From contig NZ_CM125436.1 of the NCBI RefSeq assembly GCF_052072235.1, positions 552,001 through 616,000 of the forward strand: a stretch of 64,000 nt of DNA, read 5' to 3'. The notes beneath the pieces are model-generated. The model saw nothing but the letters and a program-made list of their open reading frames with translations. It was not told where the DNA came from and did no database searches. Shown here in pieces: positions 36,801 through 45,898 of the stretch (within the stretch, counting starts at the first letter, position 1; each line of letters starts with the position of its first letter). Source of the stretch: Brevibacillus_D fluminis_A. GTDB taxonomy: Bacteria > Bacillota > Bacilli > Brevibacillales > Brevibacillaceae. The translations under genes were made by a program, and so were the position numbers.

Positions 36801-37878
36801 CGGACAAGTCTCTCTGGAAATCAAAACGGTTGATGTGACCATTACCATCCCGCAAGAAATGCTCGCCACGCTCAGCGGCAACGATCTTTACTTCCGGATC
36901 GTCCCGATCCAGCAGCCAGCCGAGCAGCAAAGCGTTGTGGAGCGTACTGTCAATGCGGACGAAGTGAAGCAGGCGGCGGGCGGACAGGATGTCCAGATCA
37001 TCGGCAAACCGATGAGAATCGAGACGAACTACGCCAATCGCCGGACAAAAGTGACATTCCCACTGCATGACGTGAGCTTGCCGTCCGAACCGAGAGCACA
37101 GCAGGCATTCCTGTCGACACTGTCAGTTTATGTGGAGCACAATGACGGGGAGAAGGAACTGAAAACCGGTCGAGTCAAGTATGATGACTCCGGCAAGCCG
37201 GTTGGCATCGAGATTGAGATCAGCAAGTTCAGCACGTTTACGTTCATTTCCTTGAAAGGCAAACAAGAGCAGGTGAATCACACCCCATACATGACGGGTT
37301 ACCCGAACCATACGTTCCAGCCCAACCGTACCGTTACGCGCGCGGAAATGGCGGCGATGCTGTCCCGTTTGATTGCTAACGAAGCTGAAGGAACCGCAAG
37401 CGCAGGCTTTGCGGATGTTGATGGGCAGCATTGGGCAGCCAAAGCGATTGCAAGCGTGGCAGCTGACGGCCTGATGACCGGGGATGCAGACGGCAAGTTC
37501 CACCCGAATGCGCCGGTGACCCGTGCCGAGATGGCGGTGATTATCGCAAAATGGAAGCAGCTCAAGCCCGCGGCGGGCGCACCTTCCTTTACCGATACAA
37601 ACGGGCACTGGGCGCAAGGAAGCATAGAGGCAGCGAACGAACAGGGTTATATGAAAGGCTATGCAGACGGTTCGTTCCGTCCGAATCGCTTGCTTACCCG
37701 TGCCGAGGTGGTGACTTTGCTGAACCGGCTTACCGGGAGAGGGCCGCTGATGGGCAGCCCGGCCGCTCCATGGCTGGATGTGCCGGTGAACCATTGGGCG
37801 TTTGCCGAGATCGAAGAAGCATCCAGGGAGCACCATGCAGTGAAGCAGGCGGATGGAACAGAGGTTGTAACCAAGTAA
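30838..37878 (+). CDS. Giant SLH-domain surface protein with propeller, FN3-like and Ig-like repeats
   Basis: 2,346 residues, exported and predicted to be held on the cell wall by SLH domains. Order: signal peptide (1-37); three near-identical 99-residue beta-propeller-type repeats (about 44-340); an Ig-like domain (341-450); nine near-identical 101/103-residue FN3-like repeats (456-1372); an FN3 domain (1373-1465); four Big_4-type Ig-like domains of about 97 residues (1467-1860) with the motif ITGxxxGTAKTAxALGLP; a Gly/Ser/Asn linker (1871-1901); a beta-rich region; and three SLH motifs (about 2150-2338, for example GYADGSFRPNRLLTRAE). AGGGAG precedes ATG 30838. Role in adhesion or as a surface coat is inferred. 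It stands alone between purN and the thiamine genes. Confidence 0.88.
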   Translation: MLNKLVMRTSSIFLTICLVVNMMTAMVLLQPEKAAATSSSPFVYYMTSDGTAGSLKSEDALNRMNSDGTGDTVIKDSITKAPGALALDIANNKAYFTDAAGGAGIMGLYSIDLGTGTVTQIKAFSFNPAYGGVAYDPVNDYIYYMTSDGASGSLSNEDALNRIHPDGTGDTVIKSSITQSPGALALDIANNKAYFTDAAGGAGSMGLYSIDLGTGTVTQIKAFSFNPAYGGVAYDPVNDYIYYMTSDGTAGSLKTGDALNRINPDGTGDTVIKSSITKAPGALALDIANNKAYFTDAAGGAGSTGLYSVDLGTGTVTPIKAFTQNPAYGGIAVTSGTVPTFDANNSSPSNGGTLSGSNFSLKFSISVIKGVSGSFTVRDTTSNSTVETIAYTSSEITGWGSDTLTITPSAALTAGHSYSVKWDLGTVQNYYNSFVAANNTDTTYAFTYSGSLQSSPTVTTDASATNITNSGATVGGDVTSDGNATITERGVVYSTSVNPTTSDSKVTATATATTGTFSVSLTGLSANTTYHYRAYATNAQGTSYGSDETFTTSATQSAPTVTTDASATNITNSGATVGGDVTSDGNASITERGIVYSTSANPTTNDSKVTATATTGTFSVSLTGLSANTTYHYRAYAVNAQGTSYGSDQTFTTSATQSAPTVTTDASATNITNSGAMVGGDVTSDGNASITERGIVYSTSANPTTNDSKVTATATTGTFSVSLTGLSANTTYHYRAYAMNAQGTSYGSDETFTTSATKSAPTVTTDASATNITSSGATVGGDVTSDGNATITERGVVYSTSANPTTSDSKVTATATATTGTFSVSLTGLSANMTYHYRAYAVNAQGTSYGSDQTFTTSATQSAPTVTTDASATNITSSGATVGGDVTSDGNASIMERGVVYSTSANPTTSDSKVTATATTGTFSVSLTGLSANTTYHYRAYATNAQGTSYGSDETFTTSATQSAPTVTTDASATNITSSGATVGGDVTSDGNASITERGVVYSTSANPTTSDSKVTATATATTGTFSVSLTGLSANMTYHYRAYATNAQGTSYGSDQTFTTSATQSAPTVTTDASATNITSSGATVGGDVTSDGNASITERGIVYSTSANPTTNDSKVTATATTGTFSVSLTGLSANTTYHYRAYAVNAQGTSYGSDQTFTTSATQSAPTVTTDASATNITNSGAMVGGDVTSDGNATITERGVVYSTSANPTTSDSKVIATATATTGTFSVSLTGLSANTTYHYRAYAVNAQGTSYGSDETFTTSATQSAPTVTTDASATNITSSGATVGGDVTSDGNASITERGVVYSTSANPTTSDSKATATGTTGTFSVSLTGLSAGSTYHYRAYAVNAQGTSYGSDQTFTTDAAPPVPVSDFTNSSKTSTTASFTWTAVSGATSIIIVQSPTGANTWSQATTGTIATNATSATVTSLRAATGYDFRLIVTGGANAGTSNTVTVTTDAAPVTPVTIYVNQVKNPLSVTGLPNGTAKTASALGLPTQVEVSLSNGSTIQTAVNWEVGSVNYDPDSKEEQIFMVTGYLVNLPEGISNPQNLTASIRVTVEAATSETKDIVSVQKPAAITGLPNGTAKKASALGLPEKVEVTLNDGSTISATVKWDVASTDYDPTSKDEQTFTVIGKLVNLPNGVTNSDNHTATIRVTVEAAAAGDIVAVAKLADITGVAHGTAKTAAALGLPAKVEVTLDVGSTIHVGVKWDVVGSDYDPTSKDEQTFTVTGKLVNLPNGVTNSDNHTATIRVTVEAANLETRNITGVIDPADITGVANGTAKTASALGLPTQVKVKLDDGSDIRVDVKWNVAGSDYNPSRKKDQTFSVNGTLVNLPDGVTNSDDHTASIQVTVDAAPHEDDKGDDKGGGESGSSGGGNSGNSSGNGGNASSGQTGGETGSKRHVTVEAGSDHSVTDQVEVNRKVTADGKKVDEVVLDSGTVAKILKRAAENNNGMVRIVIDDLPWDHADEVAVKVPKEALVQLKDGQVSLEIKTVDVTITIPQEMLATLSGNDLYFRIVPIQQPAEQQSVVERTVNADEVKQAAGGQDVQIIGKPMRIETNYANRRTKVTFPLHDVSLPSEPRAQQAFLSTLSVYVEHNDGEKELKTGRVKYDDSGKPVGIEIEISKFSTFTFISLKGKQEQVNHTPYMTGYPNHTFQPNRTVTRAEMAAMLSRLIANEAEGTASAGFADVDGQHWAAKAIASVAADGLMTGDADGKFHPNAPVTRAEMAVIIAKWKQLKPAAGAPSFTDTNGHWAQGSIEAANEQGYMKGYADGSFRPNRLLTRAEVVTLLNRLTGRGPLMGSPAAPWLDVPVNHWAFAEIEEASREHHAVKQADGTEVVTK
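30967..31857 (+). repeat. Three 297-bp direct repeats in the SLH gene
   Basis: Copies begin at 30967, 31264 and 31561, each at the motif TATTACATGACCTCGGACGG. Exactly 297 bases (99 codons) apart and nearly identical, so recently duplicated. They encode YWTD-like propeller segments (ALALDIANNKAYFTDAAGG). Confidence 0.9.
32203..34953 (+). repeat. Nine 303/309-bp tandem repeats in the SLH gene
   Basis: Units begin at 32203, 32512, 32815, 33118, 33427, 33730, 34039, 34342 and 34651. Lengths are 309, 303, 303, 309, 303, 309, 303, 309 and 303. The 6-base difference is an extra ACGGCC-type copy inside the run coding ATATATTG versus ATATTG. Units are nearly identical in DNA and mix a few variant codons (NSG/SSG, ATI/ASI, DET/DQT), a pattern expected from recombination between copies. 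Confidence 0.95.
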
Positions 37879-37912
37879 ACCCCCTTCATCACATGTAAAC
37901 AATATGCAAGCT

Positions 37913-37948
37913 GGCAAGGTTTCTGTAATGGAAGCCTTGCTTTGTTTG
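37913..37948 (+). terminator. Terminator of the SLH gene
   Basis: GCAAGG-T-TTC and GAA-GCCTTGC pair around TGTAATG, followed by TTTGTTTG. 35 bases after the stop. Confidence 0.7.
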
Positions 37949-38037
37949 CAGATGGACAATGACAATCTTTTTGCAGTACCGCCACCAACTTAATCTGCTA
38001 ATACGAAAAAGATTATTTTAGTAAGGGGGTCCACCAT

Positions 38038-38067
38038 ATGGCAAAAGGTTTACGGTTTTTGGCTTGA
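38038..38067 (+). CDS. Possible 9-residue micro-ORF (MAKGLRFLA)
   Basis: A strong AAGGGGG ribosome site sits 7 bases before ATG 38038, and the frame stops at TGA after nine codons. It lies between the SLH-gene terminator and another plus-strand terminator (38093-38133), so it may be the only coding part of a short transcript. No family known; could equally be chance. Confidence 0.3.
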   Translation: MAKGLRFLA

Positions 38068-38092
38068 ATCATGAGTAAGGGAAATACCTGCG

Positions 38093-38133
38093 ACAGGCAA
38101 AGTCGTCCTACAAGGAGCTTTGCCTGTTTTTTT
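38093..38133 (+). terminator. Plus-strand terminator next to thiW
   Basis: ACAGGCAAAG and CTTTGCCTGT form a perfect 10-bp stem around a 15-base loop, followed by seven T. There is no A-tract on the left, so it acts on plus-strand transcripts only, although thiW ends here from the other side. Confidence 0.85.
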
Positions 38134-38615
38134 CACTTTAACCCGCCTTTTTTCAGCAACCCGACCACCATCCAGCCGATCGCCGCACCGCAAACGGTGC
38201 TCACCAAAAACGCCGGCAAAAACGCAAACGCCCCGACTACCTGCCCCATAAACAGCATGGCAAACGGAACCGCCGCGAGCGATCCAATAATCCCGGTCCC
38301 GACCACTTCACCGACAGCCGCGCTCCAATGCTGCCGGATTCGTTGATACAGCAGCCCGGCCAGCAGGGCGCCGATCATCCCGCCGGGAAACGCCAGAAGT
38401 GTACCTACGCCAAGCAGAGTGCGCAAGAGCGCGATCATAAACGCGACCAGTACGGCAGGGAGCGGGCCGAGCAGAACGGCGGCGATCACATTGATCGCAT
38501 GCTGGATCGGGAACGCTTTGGCCAAACCGGTTGGAATCGAAAGCAGGTGGGAGCTGAGTGTGCCAATCGCGACCAGCACAGCCATTTTGGTTAACAAGCT
38601 TGTTCGGTAAGTCAT
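38133..38615 (-). CDS. thiW: ThiW, thiazole-precursor ECF transporter S component
   Basis: 160 residues with about five membrane helices (for example AVLVAIGTLSSHLLSIPTG, INVIAAVLLGPLPAVLVAFMIALL). Matches the ThiW family, the substrate-binding subunit of an ECF-type importer predicted for hydroxyethylthiazole. GGAGGTGC precedes ATG 38615, and the start overlaps the thiE stop. It is last in the riboswitch-controlled thiD-thiM-thiE-thiW operon, agreeing with thiazole salvage via ThiM. Confidence 0.85.
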   Translation of the reverse strand: MTYRTSLLTKMAVLVAIGTLSSHLLSIPTGLAKAFPIQHAINVIAAVLLGPLPAVLVAFMIALLRTLLGVGTLLAFPGGMIGALLAGLLYQRIRQHWSAAVGEVVGTGIIGSLAAVPFAMLFMGQVVGAFAFLPAFLVSTVCGAAIGWMVVGLLKKGGLK

Positions 38616-39247
38616 CGGCTGCGCACCTCCTGCATCAGTTTTTTTGCCGCTTCCTTTGGATGGATCGCTTGTGAAATCGCGGAGATTACCGCGATGCCAT
38701 TTGCGCCGGCAGCGATGACGGGAGCAGCTTTTCCGTGCGTGATTCCGCCGATCCCGACAATCGGACATGCGATGCCAGCTCCACGTATCTCACGAATCAC
38801 GTCAGGTCCGCGCACCTCGCGTATGTCTGGTTTTGTCTGCGTCTCATACATCGGGCCGACGCCCAAATAGTCAGCGCCATCGGCAAGAGCGGCCCGCGCC
38901 TCGTACAAATCGTGGGCGGAAATGCCGAGGATTTTGTCTCCGATGCGGTTTCGCATGGCTCGGGCCGAGCCGTCCTCCTGCCCGATATGCAATCCATCCG
39001 CGTCAAGTGCGAGCATCAGCTCGACATCGTCATTGACGATGAAAGGGATGCCGTGTTCGCGGCAGATCGTGAAAAGCCGCCTGCCCAGCTCGAGCTTGGC
39101 TGTGCCTTCCAGCGCGCAATCTCCTTTCTCGCGGAATTGAAACAAGGTGATCCCGCCCGCGATCGCTTCGCGCAGGACGTCTTCCGGTCTTCGGTTCTCG
39201 CAATTTCTACTCCCCATCACCAGATAGAGAACAAGCTGTTTGTGCAC
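38612..39247 (-). CDS. thiE: Thiamine-phosphate synthase
   Basis: Joins HMP-PP and HET-P to thiamine phosphate. About 211 residues, TIM barrel, with LFQFREKG, PFIVNDDVELML, DGLHIGQED, YLGVGPMYETQTKPD and PIVGIGGI all present. GTG 39247 has GGAGG 8 bases upstream; the frame extends 17 codons further without support. Third gene of the operon. Confidence 0.95.
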   Translation of the reverse strand: MHKQLVLYLVMGSRNCENRRPEDVLREAIAGGITLFQFREKGDCALEGTAKLELGRRLFTICREHGIPFIVNDDVELMLALDADGLHIGQEDGSARAMRNRIGDKILGISAHDLYEARAALADGADYLGVGPMYETQTKPDIREVRGPDVIREIRGAGIACPIVGIGGITHGKAAPVIAAGANGIAVISAISQAIHPKEAAKKLMQEVRSR

Positions 39248-39333
39248 GTTTGGTTCCTCCGTCCATTTTGGCCTGATCCGCGAAAAGCCGGTCGGCACAA
39301 AGATGATTTGCCTGTGTCAGGCGGTGGCGATCG

Positions 39334-40161
39334 CTACCGCGAATGAAGCCGAACCTCCGCCCGGCTGTTGAGTAGGGCTGGCTGTAAACTGTAAAGTCGA
39401 TCCAGCAATTCCTGCTGAAACGTTCCCGGCCCCGCTGCGGCTGAGCGCGCTTCCTCAGCCGCAATCCCGAGCGTGCATACGGCAGCGATGCTCGCCTCCC
39501 AGCTTGCGTGCGGTTTGGAGCCAGCCTCTGTCAAATGAACCGCCGCGAGAAACAAGGCAACGATAGAGGTGGCGAGACAGCCCGTGCCGGTAACAAGCGT
39601 GAGCCATTCGTCGCCATGCCCGCTGGTGGCAATCAAACGTCCTCCGCAGATGACATCGGTTTTGCCAGTCAGGACTGCCAGACAGCGATAGCGGCGGGCT
39701 ACCTGGACCGCGATCTCGACAGGGTCGGACACGGGGGCGGCTGCATCGATTCCTTTCCCGTACCACTCACGCGTGAGCAAAAAGGATAGCTCGGCGGCAT
39801 TGCCGCAGATGGCGGTAGGGTGAAGCTCCTCCAAAATGCGCGCGGCAGCATCGCCGCGCATGGCCGAAAGTCCGACGCCAACCGGATCGAATACGATGGG
39901 AATGCCTTTCGCGCGCGCCGCTTTGCCAGCGAGCAGCATCGCCTCGATCGTTTCAGGCGCAGGTGTGCCCAGATTGAGCACAAGCCCATCCGCCCCTCCG
40001 GCCGCCTCCGCAGCCTCAGCCGGGTGGCGTGCCATCATGGGCCGCCCCCCGAGCGCCAAGACGCCATTGGCAACGAACGACATCGTCACCTGATTCATGA
40101 TGTGGTGGAGCACCGGACGTTTTTGGCGCACCAGTGCCAATGCATCTCCGGGTGTCAGCAT
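39334..40161 (-). CDS. thiM: Hydroxyethylthiazole kinase
   Basis: Phosphorylates thiazole alcohol for salvage. 275 residues of the ribokinase-like fold with the signature HHIMNQVTMSFVANGVLALG and the C-terminal TGTGCLATSIVALFLA motif carrying the catalytic Cys region. Starts 7 bases inside the thiD end, so it is coupled. Confidence 0.95.
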   Translation of the reverse strand: MLTPGDALALVRQKRPVLHHIMNQVTMSFVANGVLALGGRPMMARHPAEAAEAAGGADGLVLNLGTPAPETIEAMLLAGKAARAKGIPIVFDPVGVGLSAMRGDAAARILEELHPTAICGNAAELSFLLTREWYGKGIDAAAPVSDPVEIAVQVARRYRCLAVLTGKTDVICGGRLIATSGHGDEWLTLVTGTGCLATSIVALFLAAVHLTEAGSKPHASWEASIAAVCTLGIAAEEARSAAAGPGTFQQELLDRLYSLQPALLNSRAEVRLHSR

Positions 40162-40961
40162 CGCACGTCACCCCGGAACGCCCAATGATTGGTTGGGCCG
40201 TGTCCCGCTCCGATGCCAAGCGGCTGCTCGATGGCGGCCTGGATGAATTGCTTGGCTGTGTCGACGGCTGCCCAAGGCGTTTTGCCCCATGCCAGCTCAG
40301 CCGTGATTGCTGCGGAAAACGTGCAGCCGGTGCCGTGCGTGTGCTGCGTATGGATGCGTTTGCCGACATACTCGGTAAAGCTGGTGCCGTCAAACAGCAG
40401 ATCGGTCGAGTAATCGTTGCAATCGTCGTGTCCGCCTTTCAGCACGACGTAGCGGCAGCCGAAGGAACTGAGCATCCGCGCCGCTTCCTTCCGCGCCTCG
40501 ATGGTAGTAAGCGACAATCCGGTCAGCACCTCGGCTTCCGGGATATTGGGGGTCAACATATAGGTAACAGGCAAAAGCAAGGTTTTCACCGCCTCGATGC
40601 TATCGGCCTTCAACAGCGGCGCGCCTCTCTTCGCAATCATCACAGGATCGACGACAAGCTTTTCCCAGCCGTAACGGCGGGCTTTTTCGCTCACGCAGGC
40701 GATGATGTCACGGTGGAACAACATGCCTGTCTTGACGGCGTCGGGAGCCAGATCGCTTGCGACCGCGTCGATCTGAGCGGCGACCGCCTCCGCGCTGAGT
40801 GGAAAAATCCCGCTTACGCCCAACGTGTTTTGCGCCGTGATGGCCGTCAGGGCGGACATGCCGAAGACGGACAGCTCCTGAAACGTTTTGAGATCGGCCT
40901 GAATGCCTGCCCCGCCGCCGCTGTCCGAACCGGCTATGGTCAACGCTTTGTGTACATGCAT
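40155..40961 (-). CDS. thiD: Hydroxymethylpyrimidine (phosphate) kinase
   Basis: Makes HMP-PP from HMP via two phosphorylations. About 268 residues: TIAGSDSGGGAGIQADLKTF at the N-terminus binds substrate, and HGTGCTFSAAI near the C-terminus is the anion hole. ATG 40961 follows GGAGG with 9-base spacing; upstream frame overlaps the leader terminator. First gene after a TPP riboswitch. Confidence 0.95.
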   Translation of the reverse strand: MHVHKALTIAGSDSGGGAGIQADLKTFQELSVFGMSALTAITAQNTLGVSGIFPLSAEAVAAQIDAVASDLAPDAVKTGMLFHRDIIACVSEKARRYGWEKLVVDPVMIAKRGAPLLKADSIEAVKTLLLPVTYMLTPNIPEAEVLTGLSLTTIEARKEAARMLSSFGCRYVVLKGGHDDCNDYSTDLLFDGTSFTEYVGKRIHTQHTHGTGCTFSAAITAELAWGKTPWAAVDTAKQFIQAAIEQPLGIGAGHGPTNHWAFRGDVRC

Positions 40962-41000
40962 CTTGATTCGCCTCCCGAATCCGCTTTTCGCTTCTATGTA

Positions 41001-41031
41001 CAAAAAAACCGCTCCCCAACCAGGGAGCGGC
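41001..41031 (-). terminator. TPP-controlled terminator before thiD
   Basis: On the minus strand CCGCTCCC, loop TGGTT, GGGAGCGG followed by seven T. It lies between the aptamer and thiD. Confidence 0.88.
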
Positions 41032-41078
41032 ATAGCATGCACAGACATTCCGATAAACCGGACGATGTGGCACTCTTT

Positions 41079-41168
41079 TGCTTCCCTACGCTGGCATGAT
41101 CCAGATCAGGTGGTAAGGGTCCAGAACGTTGTTGTTCCATCTCAGCCTCCAAGAGGCCCCCCTAGCGA
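41079..41168 (-). promoter_or_regulatory. TPP riboswitch upstream of thiDMEW
   Basis: On the minus strand the THI-box core is present: GGCTGAGATGG, then ACCTGATCTGG, then ATGCCAGCGTAGGGAA, with a P1 from AGGGG and GTAGGGA flanks. Paired with a terminator, so thiamine pyrophosphate should shut off transcription. Confidence 0.93.
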
Positions 41169-41303
41169 TTGATTCGTCATGAAATTGTGATCATTATAAC
41201 ACGAGCAAAGGTGGTGTAAAGAAGTTTTTGCACATCAAAATTGAGTGTTGCAAATTTTTGGGACGGTGTGATAACGTAAAGCTACTCAATTTCATACGCT
41301 TAC

Positions 41304-41397
41304 CGACACGGGAGCTTGGGGAACCAGGCTGAGAGGATGGCTATGCTGCCGTCGACCGTCAAACCTGAACTGGATAATGCCAGCGGAGGAACGTACA
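41304..41397 (+). promoter_or_regulatory. TPP riboswitch upstream of thiC
   Basis: Core elements: GGGAGC near 41310, CAGGCTGAGAGG, then AACCTGAACTGGATAATGC and CAGCGGAGGAA. Divergent from the thiD riboswitch, with about 135 bases between them for both promoters. Confidence 0.93.
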
Positions 41398-41428
41398 CGA
41401 ACGCAATACATACTTGACGTATGTTCTC

Positions 41429-41478
41429 ACAGGCCGCCTTTTGCTGATCAAAGCAAGCGGTCTTTGCTTTTCTTTGCC
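41429..41478 (+). terminator. Putative TPP-controlled terminator before thiC
   Basis: GGCCGC...TTTTGC can pair with GCAA...GCGGTC around TGATCAAA, followed by TTTGCTTTTCTTT. The stem has an internal loop and the T-tract is interrupted, so this is less certain than the thiD one. Confidence 0.5.
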
Positions 41479-41530
41479 GTGCCTCCGTCTGCATTCATCC
41501 GCCAAAAAATTGCAGAGGAGGCATTTTTTT

Positions 41531-43234
<1,704 letters not shown>

Positions 43235-43322
43235 CAGCGGGCTGAGCCAGCGAAAAAGGGCAGGAACCCATGACAATCCACCGGCATACCCTAGCAAAGA
43301 AGCATTGGGGGAGGGGATTTGG

Positions 43323-43649
43323 ATGGCTGGAGATGTAATCAGCAATTTGCTGGATCAGTTGAGCAAACGAACTGGACGGCAGTGGGACATGAACGATCTG
43401 CTTCGTTTGGCGCAAAAACTGCCTGAGTTGAATGATAAAAACGTGGACGCTGTGCTTGAAGAGCTTTCGGGTATGGGGCTGAATGTGACGGATGAAACCA
43501 AGGAAAAGCTGAAAGGGAAACTCGCAGACCAAGACCAGTTCACCGCGACACAGATGGATGAGTTGACCAGCGAAGCGGCCAAGATGGTAAGCAACCGGCG
43601 CACACTGAAGAAAAACGTCACGCCGATCAACAAAAAACGCAAGGAATAG
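43323..43649 (+). CDS. Small protein, possibly stage VI sporulation protein F-like
   Basis: 108 residues, no membrane segment, charged. The N-terminal part (FxxLxxKTGxxxxDxLxLAxxLxxxNxKDxxxV pattern, seen as LDQLSKRTGRQWDMNDLLRL) resembles the SpoVIF/YjcC family, whose members contribute to spore-coat assembly. The C-terminus is Lys/Arg-rich. GGGAGGGG precedes ATG 43323. Own terminator. The family call rests on pattern only. Confidence 0.5.
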   Translation: MAGDVISNLLDQLSKRTGRQWDMNDLLRLAQKLPELNDKNVDAVLEELSGMGLNVTDETKEKLKGKLADQDQFTATQMDELTSEAAKMVSNRRTLKKNVTPINKKRKE

Positions 43650-43654
43650 GCGAT

Positions 43655-43684
43655 GGGCTCCCTGATAAAGGGGGCCTTTTTACT
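43655..43684 (+). terminator. Terminator of the SpoVIF-like gene
   Basis: GGGCTCCC, loop TGATAAA, GGGGGCC followed by TTTTTAC. The 43685-43941 stretch is AT-rich leader or promoter without a gene. Confidence 0.8.
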
Positions 43685-43941
43685 CGCGTTTTTCCAAATC
43701 TATGCAGCGGAATTGCATAGATTATTCAAAAAATAATAAGAAACGGAAACCTAACGAATATTAGTTAACTTTTATGGTTGGAATGAAAAGTGCTAAAGGA
43801 ATGGAATAGGTTGGATATTTTCAACCCGCTGGAATACATGGATGCCAACTCTTGAAAGGGGGAGCGTTAGGTAAATCGAAGGCTTTTACTGACGAATGAA
43901 CGTGACAGGAAACAAAAAACGCAAAAAGGAGTGATACCAAA

Positions 43942-45723
43942 GTGAATCATGTTCTCGGGCATAAAAAGTTGACTGTTTTGATAGCGTTTACATTATCGCT
44001 GCTGATGGTGATGGGAGGGATGACCAGCCTGACCGCAAAAGCCGCCGATGAAAAAGCGACGCTCGTCCTGAAAAACGGCATTATTTATACGATGGATGCG
44101 GAAAAACCGACAGCAGAGGCGGTGGCGATTCAGGATGGCAAGATCATCTTCGTCGGGACCTCCGCGCAGGCCAATGCGTTCGTCGGAGCCACGACAAAGG
44201 TGATTGACCTGCAGGGGAAAATGGTTTCCCCTAGTTTTCTCGATGGACATACCCATGTGCCGGGCTTGTGGACGTCCAAGCTGTTTGCCGTTGATTTGAC
44301 GGCGATGAAGACAAATGAAGAGTTTGTCCAGGCGGTTGCTGCGTACCGGAAAAACCATCCGGAGGCGAAAATCATCACAGGTTCCGGCTGGGTGAACGGA
44401 CCGTACGAATTAAAAGACGGTACGAATCCGGGACCGAAAAAAGAAGACCTCGACAAAGTTGTTTCCGACATTCCTGTCCTGCTGAGATCGGTCGATGGCC
44501 ATTCGACATGGGTCAATTCCAAAGTGCTGGAAATGGCAGGCATCACCAAAGATACGAAATCGCCACAGGGCGGACTCATTGAGCATAACCCGGACGGTTC
44601 CGTGCGCGGCACGCTGCGGGACAGTGCGAGGAATCTGATCGCCGACGTGCAGGCTTTGGGGAATTTGACCAAGGAGCAGTACAAAGAGGCGATCCTCAAG
44701 TACCAGGAAGAAATGCACAGCTTCGGGATGACGGGCGTGCTGAATTTGAGCGATGACAAAGGGATGATCATCGAGGCGATGGCCGAGCTTGAGAAGGAAG
44801 GAAAGCTCACCATGCGGGTCGCCAACGCAATCAACTTCAAGCCTGGCGACAAGCCGGAGGATGCGGTCAAAACGATGCAGGAAGCGCGGAGCAAATACAA
44901 CTCCGACTGGCTGCGGGTCAACACGGTCAAGCTGTTCGCCGATGGCGTGACGGAAGGGAAAACCGCATATTTCGTCGAGCCGTACGATCGCCACGCTGGA
45001 ATGGGCGATCATTATCACGGCGAGCCGATCTGGCAGGTGGACGATTTCAACCGGATGGTCCTCGCGCTGGACAAGGCGGGCGTTCAGCTCCACATCCACG
45101 CGATCGGCGATGGTGCCGTCAACGCCGCGCTCAACGCGTACGAGAATGCTGCGAAAGCGAACGGTGCACATGACCTGCGGCATACGATCACGCACGTCTG
45201 CTCGATACTGGACAGTGACATCACGCGGATGGCCAAGCTTGGCGTAGTCGCCAGCCTGCAACCGTTCTGGTTTTACAAAGACCAATACTATTATCTGGAA
45301 AAAGCGATGATCGGCGAAAAGCGCGCGCTGGACATGTATCCGACGCGGAAAATGTGGGATGCGGGCGTCGTCATCACCGGCGGCAGCGACTATCCGCCAA
45401 CACCGGATTATCGACCGCTGAATGGAATCGAAACAGGCGTCACCCGCAACAGCCCGTATCCAACCGAACAGGATACGGACATGGTACGCAATGCAGCGCA
45501 AGGGTTGAAGGTACAGGAAATGCTGCAAGCGTTCACCAAAAACGTCGCGTTCGAGATGAACCGCAGCGACCTGGGAACCATCAAGGTCGGCAACAAGGCG
45601 GATCTCGTGGTTTTGGGACAAGACATCACCAAGATCGCACCCAAAAACATTTCTGAAACACCGATCTTGTACACGATCGTAGACGGTAAGATCGTTTTCG
45701 AAGCAAAGCAACAAAAAAACTAA
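43942..45723 (+). CDS. Exported amidohydrolase (YtcJ-like, amidohydrolase family 3)
   Basis: 593 residues with a signal peptide (KKLTVLIAFTLSLLMVMGGMTSLTAKA). Metal-dependent hydrolase fold: SFLDGHTHVPG (HxH) near residue 98, IHAIGDGAVN (His) near 390, HTITHVCSI (His) and ITGGSDYPP (Asp) near 480. The family includes TRZ/ATZ-like and YtcJ proteins that hydrolyse amide or carbamate bonds. Substrate unknown; export is unusual for a typical catabolic member. Preceded by AAAAAGGAGTG, own terminator. Confidence 0.82.
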   Translation: MNHVLGHKKLTVLIAFTLSLLMVMGGMTSLTAKAADEKATLVLKNGIIYTMDAEKPTAEAVAIQDGKIIFVGTSAQANAFVGATTKVIDLQGKMVSPSFLDGHTHVPGLWTSKLFAVDLTAMKTNEEFVQAVAAYRKNHPEAKIITGSGWVNGPYELKDGTNPGPKKEDLDKVVSDIPVLLRSVDGHSTWVNSKVLEMAGITKDTKSPQGGLIEHNPDGSVRGTLRDSARNLIADVQALGNLTKEQYKEAILKYQEEMHSFGMTGVLNLSDDKGMIIEAMAELEKEGKLTMRVANAINFKPGDKPEDAVKTMQEARSKYNSDWLRVNTVKLFADGVTEGKTAYFVEPYDRHAGMGDHYHGEPIWQVDDFNRMVLALDKAGVQLHIHAIGDGAVNAALNAYENAAKANGAHDLRHTITHVCSILDSDITRMAKLGVVASLQPFWFYKDQYYYLEKAMIGEKRALDMYPTRKMWDAGVVITGGSDYPPTPDYRPLNGIETGVTRNSPYPTEQDTDMVRNAAQGLKVQEMLQAFTKNVAFEMNRSDLGTIKVGNKADLVVLGQDITKIAPKNISETPILYTIVDGKIVFEAKQQKN

Positions 45724-45732
45724 CAAATTCAT

Positions 45733-45776
45733 GGGCTGCCCAAAAGGAGGGAACACTCTTTTCGGGCAGCTTTTTC
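45733..45776 (+). terminator. Terminator of the amidohydrolase gene
   Basis: GCTGCCC-AAAAG and CTTTT-CGGGCAGC pair around GAGGGAACACT, followed by TTTTTCC. Confidence 0.85.
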
Positions 45777-45785
45777 CTGTTTTCA

Positions 45786-45867
45786 GTTGTTCGGAAAATC
45801 GTCTGCAATGGTTGATTAACACGTACGTTTGTGTTTTAATCAATATATAATGTTCGTGATTTGACCA
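45786..45867 (+). promoter_or_regulatory. PurR boxes and promoter of purHD
   Basis: TTGTTCGGAAAAT (about 45787-45799) and the inverted TAATGTTCGTGA (45848-45859) flank a promoter: TTGATT 45812-45817, 17 bases, TTTAAT 45835-45840. The layout and much of the sequence match the purC promoter, including the box just after the -10. Confidence 0.72.
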
Positions 45868-45898
45868 CTTTTTTAGAAAAAGTCAGGAGGATTCCACC

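Noticed and set aside
38071..38346. 91-codon frame after the micro-ORF
   Set aside because: Crosses the terminator hairpin at 38093-38133 and runs antisense to thiW.
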